64,000 bases of DNA from Salinivibrio kushneri (GTDB lineage: Bacteria; Pseudomonadota; Gammaproteobacteria; Enterobacterales; Vibrionaceae). This document shows positions 58,898 through 64,000 of the stretch, piece after piece. The stretch's first letter is position 1. Each line of letters begins with the position of its first letter. The stretch is from NCBI RefSeq assembly GCF_005280275.1, contig NZ_CP040021.1:335001-399000 (forward strand), read 5' to 3'. The position numbers were made by a program, and so were the translations under genes. The notes under the pieces are model-generated. The model did no database searches. It had not been told where the DNA came from and saw nothing but the letters and a program-made list of their open reading frames with translations.

Positions 58898-59538
58898 GTA
58901 CCTGCTGATTTTTAGTCAAACAAGGAACGGGTACAACTTCCGTTTTCGCATTAGAAAAAATCAGCGGGGTAACACTGAGAGATGCTCAACACTCCGATCC
59001 TGCTAGCAGTCCTATTTTCCCTGGCTGATACAAACGCCCACTAAAATGATTTATCCGTTGCGCCTAGGTAACTTCTTGTACCCATCTCACAAAATATGGC
59101 TTATCTAACACTTTGGACAATAGCGCACGAAAACCAAAACAGCCCTTGATACACTAGCTTCAAATCTACCAACTCGATGGCGTGTTAGGTGCCGACAACT
59201 GATCGGCGGTAGCATGGCTAAACACTGGACGGTTAACCAGCTTATCTGCCAGATACACTCATTAGCGTGCGCCGTTTATCCGTGACCGATTCACACTATC
59301 CCAGAACGGATGATTAAAAGAGCTTATTAGTCATATAGTTACAGATTTGTGTTTGGGGATAGTGTGAATACCAGAATAGAGATAGGCGGCATGCACACTT
59401 TCGCGGAAGAGCAGTATCCACTAGAGGTGAGAAATTCTATTGGTAACAGCCAGTTAGGTAGAAGAGAGTGCGGATAACGGTTTTGGGAAATCGTGCGTGC
59501 GCACTAATACAATGTTATAACTTTTATTGGGAAAACGA
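58898..59538. other. Non-coding accessory stretch after the tRNA
   Basis: No convincing gene is found in these 640 bases. They hold a 14-bp inverted repeat (listed separately), two GTTAGGT heptamers (59184-59190 and 59453-59459) that fit the integron core GTTRRRY, and an ATCTAAC (59103-59109) that fits the inverse core RYYYAAC. The sequence between the cores does not fold well, so I do not call an attC site here. It may be decayed cassette DNA. Confidence 0.5.
59289..59369. repeat. 14-bp perfect inverted repeat with 53-base spacer
   Basis: ATTCACACTATCCC at 59289-59302 is the exact reverse complement of GGGATAGTGTGAAT at 59356-59369. The spacer has no gene. It could be the ends of a miniature element, an operator pair or a cruciform. 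Confidence 0.75.
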
Positions 59539-60057
59539 GTGAGAAATAGAAATCAGGAGTTACTTGAGATTTTAGTTGGTCTGATAGGGGACTTAACTAT
59601 TTCAGTTAGCCTAATACGCGAGTATGAGTCGAAACCATACATGCATAAACCAGAATTAAAAACTAGTCGACAATGCATATGGAGACTTTGTTTTAACTCT
59701 ATTGTTTTAAATTGCTGTAAGTACGTTGAGTTAAACCGTAAGTATTCACGCGAATTCAACGAGATGACGAATGAGCTCAATCAACTCCGTGGTCAATTCA
59801 ATGAGCAAATTACAAGCAATAAGTCTTTATTAATTCTGCGCGATGACTATGTCGCTCATGTGAACTCGAAGAAAACAAAGAAGAGTTTAACTCCTAGTGA
59901 AGTCCAAGAACATATTATTACAATGATTGGCGGCAGCACTAACGCTGCTAAGTTTCTGGATTGGGTTTGTCCAGACAGTTTCGAAGCGTCGAACCCGAAT
60001 GAAAGTTTGGTCGGTGTGGTAACTCAGCTAAGAGATCTGCTGGCGTCAAAGTTATAA
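59539..60057 (+). CDS. HEPN-domain protein, AbiU2-like, probable integron cassette gene
   Basis: This 172-residue helical protein has the motif LRDDYVAHVNSKKTKKSL near residue 105, an R-x5-H pattern typical of HEPN ribonuclease-like domains, in the setting seen in the AbiU2 group (LRDxxxAH). Such proteins often act in toxin-antitoxin and phage defence systems. The GTG at 59539 has GGGA 6 bases upstream; TTG 59527 is also open. The gene ends inside the first bases of an attC-like element and is more AT-rich than the core, both expected of a cassette. There is no partner antitoxin gene in the same cassette. The activity is inferred from the motif only. Confidence 0.6.
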   Translation: MRNRNQELLEILVGLIGDLTISVSLIREYESKPYMHKPELKTSRQCIWRLCFNSIVLNCCKYVELNRKYSREFNEMTNELNQLRGQFNEQITSNKSLLILRDDYVAHVNSKKTKKSLTPSEVQEHIITMIGGSTNAAKFLDWVCPDSFEASNPNESLVGVVTQLRDLLASKL

Positions 60058-60178
60058 CAATAAAATTTAAGGGTGATTCACAACGCTAGGCACCCTCACT
60101 TCAAGCAAGCTTAGTGTTTATGGCACAATGCTTTAGGTAGATGGTTAGCGTTGTTCACACCTTAATTTGTCGTTAGCT
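60052..60178 (+). repeat. attC-like recombination site of the Vibrio (VCR) type
   Basis: The 127-base element starts TTATAACAA at the end of the HEPN gene and ends CGTTAGCT. Its arms are imperfect inverted repeats: AATTTAAGGGTGATTCACAACGCTA on the left against TAGCGTTGTTCACACCTTAATTT on the right. The length, the TTATAACAA start, the CAACGC/GCGTTG inner pair, a TTAGTGTTTATGG segment and the CGTTAGC end resemble the V. cholerae repeat as I recall it. The right core GTTAGCT departs from GTTRRRY at one base. No integrase gene is in the window. Confidence 0.65.
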
Positions 60179-60249
60179 TCATCTAGAGTGGCTGGTAAAA
60201 ATTTTTGTTGAGTTAAAACAGTTAACATTGACTATATAGGGAAATTAAT

Positions 60250-60486
60250 ATGACTGAATATACAGATAGCGACCGTAATAATTTTGTAGATAAAGCTTTA
60301 AGGGAGGGGCGTCATGCCGACATTGTGAAGACTAAGTTTGCTAATGAAGCTCAGGTTGTTCAATATTTGCGAAGTTTAGCGGATAAAATAGAAAATGGGG
60401 CTTGTCACGTTGATGAATCATCGGTATCAATTGAGAAGCTTACTCAGCAGTATTCTCTTGAAGTTAAATTAACTGACACCAATTAG
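60250..60486 (+). CDS. Small hypothetical protein, probable cassette gene
   Basis: This 78-residue acidic protein (begins MTEYTDSDRNNFVDKALREG) has no family that I recognise. It is predicted helical in the first two thirds, with a beta-like end (YSLEVKLT). TAGGGAAATTAAT precedes the ATG. It starts 72 bases after the attC-like element and is followed by a second candidate attC at 60514-60568, so it fits the size and layout of an integron cassette. Confidence 0.6.
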   Translation: MTEYTDSDRNNFVDKALREGRHADIVKTKFANEAQVVQYLRSLADKIENGACHVDESSVSIEKLTQQYSLEVKLTDTN

Positions 60487-60513
60487 TTGTAATTTCGACT
60501 TCTTAAAGAAAAA

Positions 60514-60568
60514 AGCTAACAAATAAGAATCAGTGTCGCGCAGCCGACACTTTATTTGGGTGTTGAAC
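60514..60568 (+). repeat. Second, short attC-like element or terminator hairpin
   Basis: AGCTAAC at 60514-60520 and GTTGAAC at 60562-60568 enclose two nested stems: AACAAATAA with TTATTTG...TGTT, and AGTGTCG with CGACACT (loop CGCAGC). GTTGAAC fits the core GTTRRRY and extra unpaired bases occur on one arm, as in short attC sites. The inner stem followed by TTTATTT could equally be a plain terminator of the 78-residue gene. Confidence 0.42.
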
Positions 60569-60817
60569 AAGTCCGTTGCTTTATTAAGTAAATCTCTCGA
60601 ATGCGGATAGGTGGGCGCTGCATCTGACATTTTTTAGCGCGTGTAGAGGTATCGGTGAGTTTGGCCATCTGATTAGAGGTGTTAATAGACACTTCTAAGT
60701 ACGGATCGACGATTATGTGGTTCTGTGGTGAATCGGAGACAAATAACCATGAACCCAGGGCGAGCGCCCCACCAATTGCAGCAACCGCCAAAGCAGGAGC
60801 TTATGCGGTTACGCCAA
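60552..60817 (-). pseudogene. Third orphan toxin tip, decayed
   Basis: Downstream of the second immunity gene, the minus strand again encodes the glycine-zipper start seen in the full toxin (IGVTA, then APALAVAAIGGALALGSW), but a TAA at 60801-60803 replaces the Ser codon of VTASAP. After the zipper the frame continues open for about 60 residues, unlike either other tip, and stops at 60552 inside the second attC-like element. No immunity gene follows. It appears to be a broken copy. Confidence 0.6.
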
Positions 60818-60835
60818 TAAACATTTAAGTTAAAT

Positions 60836-61222
60836 TCATGGCATGTATCCCGTTAATTTTAATAAAATCAAACTCAATATAAGTACAACATAACCCCACA
60901 TTCCTAATGCGTTAATCCACATAAATACTTTAAATTTTTTAGAATCTGTTTGTTCGCGATGTCGAATAAAGGGATAAGCAATGCAGTAATTGATAAACCG
61001 ACTTCCGATATCCCAAGTCATTTGGTGCTTCGGACGCATATAGCCGTAATTGTCGTAATACTTATTCAAATCTTTAGCTAGCTGCTTATCTATGAAAATA
61101 ATGTGCTTAAAGCTCCCTAGAGAAACAACAGAAATCATAATTGCTCCTGGAATCGACCAAGCAAGAGCATAAGTTCCAAAGACCAAACCTAAGGTAGCAG
61201 CAAGAAGTTCATACCAAGCCAT
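60836..61222 (-). CDS. Membrane immunity-protein candidate 2
   Basis: This 128-residue protein has a hydrophobic N-terminal helix pair (ELLAATLGLVFGTYALAWSIPG, IMISVVSLGSF), a charged middle with KDLNKYYDNYGYMRPK, and a C-terminal helix (ALGMWGYVVLILSLILLKL). Its central 90 or so residues differ at only about six positions from candidate 1, while the two ends differ strongly. The ATG overlaps the stop of an orphan toxin tip (TAATG), the same coupling as toxin and immunity 1. A small inner-membrane protein is the expected kind of antidote to a membrane-active toxin; the function is inferred. Confidence 0.62.
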   Translation of the reverse strand: MAWYELLAATLGLVFGTYALAWSIPGAIMISVVSLGSFKHIIFIDKQLAKDLNKYYDNYGYMRPKHQMTWDIGSRFINYCIAYPFIRHREQTDSKKFKVFMWINALGMWGYVVLILSLILLKLTGYMP

Positions 61223-61404
61223 TAGAAAGCTGCCTCAATATCCGCAATGATGTCTATCGAGCTTTCATACAAGAAATACAATCCATCACCAGCAGCCTTA
61301 CCAGCCGCACCGCCAGCGACACCACCAATAGCACCACCGGCAACCGCGCCACCCATTGCAGCGACCGCCAGAACCGGAGCCGATGCGGTTACGCCAACAA
61401 TAAT
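61222..61404 (-). pseudogene. Orphan alternative C-terminal tip of the glycine-zipper toxin
   Basis: Right after the stop of immunity 1, the minus strand encodes IIVGVTASAPVLAVAAMGG and the rest of the glycine zipper found at the toxin end, then a different tail (GGAAGKAAGDGLYFLYESS, then IDIIADIEAAF). There is no start codon before the zipper, so it is not an independent gene; it lies in frame with immunity 1 after its TAA. Its own TAA overlaps the ATG of immunity 2. This is the layout of orphan tips in Rhs and CdiA loci. The first 85 bases of the zipper match the full gene with four mismatches. Confidence 0.78.
61313..61397. repeat. 85-bp direct repeat, copy in the orphan tip
   Basis: This segment matches 61819-61903 in the full toxin gene with four mismatches over 85 bases and no gap. 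A shorter, more diverged copy lies at 60764-60817. The repeats share orientation, so homologous recombination between the first two would delete immunity 1 and give the toxin the alternative tip. Confidence 0.88.
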
Positions 61405-61764
61405 TTAAGTCAAATACTTACCAATCACCATTAACACAAAAGATAAAATGTAACTCCACATACCTAGCGCATTAACCCACATAAAGACTTTAAATTTTTT
61501 AGAATCTGTTTGTTCGCGATGTCGAATAAAAGGATAAGCAATGCAGTAATTGATAAAACGACTTCCGATATCCCAAGGCATTTGGTACTTTGGACGCATA
61601 TAGCCGTAATTGTCGTAATACTTATTCAAATCTTTAGCTAGCTGCTTATCTATGAAAATAATGTGTTTAAAGCTCCCTAGATAAACAACAGAAATCATTA
61701 TTACACCAGGGATAGACCAAATGATGGCATAGTAAAAGAAAAAAAATGCTACATCCTTAATCAT
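61405..61764 (-). CDS. Membrane immunity-protein candidate 1
   Basis: This 119-residue protein has hydrophobic segments at the N terminus (VAFFFFYYAIIWSIPGVIMISVV) and C terminus (ALGMWSYILSFVLMVIGKYL) around a charged middle (IDKQLAKDLNKYYDNYGYMRPK). The ATG at 61764 comes 2 bases after the toxin stop, with GGGG upstream; an in-frame start at 61779 would overlap the toxin end. Its position and membrane nature suggest that it protects against the upstream glycine-zipper toxin. It is AT-rich relative to the core genome. Confidence 0.65.
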   Translation of the reverse strand: MIKDVAFFFFYYAIIWSIPGVIMISVVYLGSFKHIIFIDKQLAKDLNKYYDNYGYMRPKYQMPWDIGSRFINYCIAYPFIRHREQTDSKKFKVFMWVNALGMWSYILSFVLMVIGKYLT

Positions 61765-61766
61765 AA

Positions 61767-63134
61767 TTAAGAACCCCAAGCATACATTTCATCTACAAAC
61801 CATTTACTAGCAGTTGCTCCAGCGACACCACCAATAGCACCACCGGCAACTGCGCCACCCATTGCAGCGACCGCCAGAACAGGAGCCGATGCGGTCACAC
61901 CAATCACTAGCGCAACACCAGAAACGGCAGCGACAGCAAGCCCAACGCCAGCATTGCCACCTTGAATACCACCGACGACACCGCCAATAAACCCGCCGAT
62001 TTCACGGGTTGTTGTCTGACCACAATCTCCCGCTCCATCGACCTTGCACGCCTCATGGATATTATCCACACCACTGGCAGCACCGAGCACTAGCCCGACA
62101 TACCCCAAACCTCTAGCAGCGGAAATTCCTATCGCTATATTGCCAATACGCTTGCCCAACTCTTTCACAAAGCCTGTTTTTAATATTTCATCCGCATTGT
62201 GAATGACGGACTTCGTGGAGAGTTTGAGATTACGCTTGATTTGCGTGTAAACAGGGAGTTTAACGTTACGCTTGGAGAGCATTGCAAAAGAGCCATCAAG
62301 CTTTTTAAATAACGCCGCACGGTCAGCAACAAATGCGCCGTAACTCATGCCTCCAGTACGGCTCGCCATCGCGACTTGAGAAGCATAAAGCGTATTAATC
62401 TCTAACAGGACATTTTGAATGTTCTTTAAGTATTGGTGGACAAGCGAAGATGTTGCCCCAACGCCCGTCGCCACTTGAGCGTAATAATCCGTTGGCAATC
62501 CATCATTACGAACTCTTTCATCCAATTGATGAGAAAAAAGCTCAAAGTGACGGTTAAGGGTAGCCACTTCCTCATCCGAAAGTTTGCCTAATTCCGCACT
62601 GGCTATCTTGGCTTCTTCTATCCACTTATCGAGCAATTCCTGCTCGTGTTTTTTGTCTGGTTTCGTGGTGGGCAGTAAAACAATCTCACCCTGACGCACA
62701 GGCTCATTGAGGTGTGCATTACACTGCTTGATGGTTTGCTTTTGCTCAGCGGTGGTTTCAGAGGTAAACAGACTGTCCCACAAGGCAGATTGTGATTGAG
62801 TCACCGGTGATTGCATCCAACCTAATTCAAAGCTGACTTTCTTTTGAAGCTGTTGCCATTCCTTTTCTCGTTCTTGAATCCGCTCTCTACGCTGTCTTTC
62901 CACTTTTTCTCTGGGGGATTCTTCGGTGGCGACGGGCGCCTCTACCTCGTTTTTTACTGGCATCAGCGAGCCGGTGGGCGCAAAATTTCTAGCCGTCGCG
63001 CTTTCTACTGCCGCCTTTGACGCGGCCACTTGCCTCGCCATCTCACAACTCGTACAACGACATACTGACGGGTTGGGATGCATCAAAGGACACCGATGAG
63101 GCTTAGAAGGGTCAAAGATATCGGGTAAGCTCAT
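61767..63134 (-). CDS. Glycine-zipper polymorphic toxin, probable membrane-active secreted effector
   Basis: This 455-residue protein has, in order, a Cys/His cluster (C15, H19, C25, C27, C30), a charged coiled coil (about 75-115), a short LysM-like segment (PVRQGEIVLLP near 145), a long helical region, and a Gly/Ala-rich hydrophobic C terminus (about 330-440) with the paired-cysteine motif EACKVDGAGDC and GGFIGGVVGGIQGG. There is no Sec signal. Glycine-zipper ends of this kind occur in membrane-permeabilising type VI effectors. That route is inferred, since no VgrG, PAAR or Hcp gene is in the window. The final 16 residues (ATASKWFVDEMYAWGS) are replaced in the orphan tip. ATG 63134 has GGAG 6 bases upstream; GTG 63146 is an alternative. 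Confidence 0.68.
   Translation of the reverse strand: MSLPDIFDPSKPHRCPLMHPNPSVCRCTSCEMARQVAASKAAVESATARNFAPTGSLMPVKNEVEAPVATEESPREKVERQRRERIQEREKEWQQLQKKVSFELGWMQSPVTQSQSALWDSLFTSETTAEQKQTIKQCNAHLNEPVRQGEIVLLPTTKPDKKHEQELLDKWIEEAKIASAELGKLSDEEVATLNRHFELFSHQLDERVRNDGLPTDYYAQVATGVGATSSLVHQYLKNIQNVLLEINTLYASQVAMASRTGGMSYGAFVADRAALFKKLDGSFAMLSKRNVKLPVYTQIKRNLKLSTKSVIHNADEILKTGFVKELGKRIGNIAIGISAARGLGYVGLVLGAASGVDNIHEACKVDGAGDCGQTTTREIGGFIGGVVGGIQGGNAGVGLAVAAVSGVALVIGVTASAPVLAVAAMGGAVAGGAIGGVAGATASKWFVDEMYAWGS
61819..61903. repeat. 85-bp direct repeat, copy in the full toxin gene
   Basis: This encodes the glycine zipper GVTASAPVLAVAAMGG and onward at the toxin C terminus and matches 61313-61397 with four mismatches. 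Confidence 0.88.
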
Positions 63135-63135
63135 A

Positions 63136-63333
63136 TCACTCTCCACGCAGTTGAAATGAGTATGCGCATCGTATCATTACAGAGACGATAAATTGGTGCG
63201 TAATATTTTGGATATATGTTAAATGGTCAACATCCCTATCAAAAACGCCTCTTAGAAGCGCCACAATATCGCCCTCTACTTGCCCAAACTCATACGCCAT
63301 AAGTTCGGGCAGTCGAATTACTTTGTAACCCAC
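63136..63333 (-). CDS. Small open frame directly upstream of the toxin gene (uncertain)
   Basis: A 65-codon frame from GTG 63333 has a protein-like composition (KVIRLPELMAYEFGQVEGDI, then ALLRGVFDRDVDHLTYIQN) and its stop lies one base before the toxin ATG, which would couple them. A short frame MIIDWRA just upstream in another phase suggests that this could be the 3' end of a frameshifted gene. I recognise no family. It could be a chaperone or adaptor fragment, or not a gene. Confidence 0.35.
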   Translation of the reverse strand: MGYKVIRLPELMAYEFGQVEGDIVALLRGVFDRDVDHLTYIQNITHQFIVSVMIRCAYSFQLRGE

Positions 63334-63700
63334 TACATTGCCCGCCAGTCAATAATCATGGCGATGCATTTTACTCAGTAAGCTAGATTTTTGGATACTT
63401 TTTTTGTTATCGCTAGGTTAACTCTGACCAAACCGTGAAGTGGCTCCAATAGATTTATTGAGCGGGCCTTTAATAATCTGCCAAAGCTACGGCGCATACA
63501 CATGTAAACTACTTATAATGATGCTCTGTATCGCAACAAATGTGGATAGGCGCAAACTGTAGTGGCCAACTAAGATTGGTCACGGTGTTAGAGCGTGTGA
63601 GGACAGGGATCCGTTCAGCAGAATTTGGGCAACCAAACTCGACAAATTCGGCTTGAAGATTTTGTAACGATTTCAGTTCATGGTTCAAGTCTCGTATGCA

Positions 63701-63722
63701 TTCCCACGCAGGAGCGTGGGAA
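63701..63722. repeat. REP-like palindrome
   Basis: TTCCCACGC and GCGTGGGAA form a 9-bp stem with an AGGA loop, within TATGCATTCCCACGCAGGAG. The core sequence is like the widely scattered REP-type repeats associated with RAYT transposases in gammaproteobacteria. No transposase is nearby. Confidence 0.7.
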
Positions 63723-63758
63723 CGAGTAATAGAGATCCAGGGCAGTAAAGTCACAGTG

Positions 63759-63787
63759 AAAAAACGCAGCCCCACGGCTGCGTTTTG
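63759..63787 (-). terminator. Terminator of the gene at the right edge
   Basis: AAAACGCAGCC and GGCTGCGTTTT form an 11-bp stem with a CCAC loop. On the minus strand it ends in T residues, about 25 bases after the stop of the edge gene. Confidence 0.85.
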
Positions 63788-63809
63788 GCTTTCTATCTCC
63801 AGTCCACCA

Positions 63810-64000
63810 TTACTTTGTCGGTTCGATGGTCAGTGGCTCCCAGGTGGCGATGGTGTTGCCGCCGGCGCTGGGGTGGTCGCGGTATTCGCGGCCTTTGAGT
63901 AGGGTGTAGTAGACATCGACAAAGTCATCATCGTTGGTCAGCCAGCCGTCAGGGATGGCTTCGATGATCTTACCGGTGATTTTGGTGATCACACCGTAAG
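63810..64000 (-). CDS. 3' end of an unidentified gene (runs off the window)
   Basis: The last 62 codons of a minus-strand frame are open to the window edge and end at 63810. Seen parts include YGVITKITGKIIEAIPDGWL, then DDDFVDVYYTLLKGREYRDH, and the end NTIATWEPLTIEPTK. It is Asp- and aromatic-rich, soluble in character and of core-like GC content, with a good terminator after it. I do not recognise the family. Its GC-balanced codons suggest that core chromosome resumes here. Confidence 0.6.
   Translation of the reverse strand, partial: YGVITKITGKIIEAIPDGWLTNDDDFVDVYYTLLKGREYRDHPSAGGNTIATWEPLTIEPTK

Larger units (their letters stand above)
63334..63809. other. Gene-poor end of the accessory region
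   Basis: I see no convincing gene. It contains a REP-like palindrome and a terminator, listed separately. An open frame on the minus strand (63509-63775) reads through the palindrome as SHAPAWE, a common artefact of this repeat, and is not called. Confidence 0.5.

Noticed and set aside
59103-59190. Possible attC site between ATCTAAC and GTTAGGT
   Set aside because: The outer heptamers fit RYYYAAC and GTTRRRY at a suitable distance, but the sequence between does not form the nested stems that real attC sites need.
63509-63775. 88-codon minus-strand frame containing SHAPAWE
   Set aside because: It is a translation of the REP-like palindrome and its surroundings, a well-known false gene, with no ribosome site or domain.

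Overview
The window is a stretch of a Vibrionaceae chromosome. Gene order supports this: galU, a qstR-like gene and ssb, then csrD/mshH and mreBCD, then maf-rng-yhdP-nitrilase-tldD, rpsU-yqeY-dnaG-rpoD, the npr-rapZ-ptsN-hpf-rpoN-lptBAC-kdsCD block, mlaFEDCB-ibaG-murA, degS/degQ, rplM-rpsI, petABC, sspAB and pyrBI/argF. Base composition of the core looks close to 50% GC, which together with the gene content would suit Salinivibrio or a near relative. The genus is an inference that I cannot test here.

Bases 1-12,300 hold the 5' part of uvrA, galU, a DHH phosphoesterase, a qstR-like regulator, ssb, an FMN-dependent hydroxyacid dehydrogenase with a LysR regulator, csrD, a solitary MshA-like prepilin and mreBCD. 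In Vibrio cholerae the MSHA pilus locus lies between mshH (csrD) and mreB; here only one short prepilin-like gene is left. Bases 12,300-29,000 carry envelope, folate and tRNA-modification genes and the rpsU-yqeY-dnaG start of the macromolecular synthesis operon. Bases 29,000-48,600 carry rpoD, mgtE (apparently frameshifted in a G run), the nitrogen-PTS and sigma-54 cluster, lipopolysaccharide transport and KDO synthesis genes, the Mla phospholipid transport operon, murA and the periplasmic proteases. Bases 48,800-58,100 carry zapE, two ribosomal proteins, the cytochrome bc1 complex, sspAB and the pyrimidine/arginine carbamoyltransferases with a visible pyrBI attenuator.

The conserved part ends at a tRNA-Ile2(CAU) gene at 58,778-58,853. 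The next 5 kb are accessory and mostly AT-rich. Two small plus-strand genes look like integron cassettes: one is a HEPN-domain (AbiU2-like) protein followed by a 127-bp element resembling the Vibrio cholerae repeat type of attC site. Facing them on the minus strand is a toxin module: a 455-residue protein with a cysteine-rich N terminus and a glycine-zipper membrane-active C terminus, a translationally coupled membrane immunity candidate, an orphan alternative C-terminal tip coupled to a second near-identical immunity candidate, and a decayed third tip. The tips share an 85-bp direct repeat with the full gene, so recombination could swap toxin ends. This orphan-tip array is the most unusual structure in the window. 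The window ends with a REP-like palindrome, a terminator and the 3' end of an unidentified minus-strand gene.
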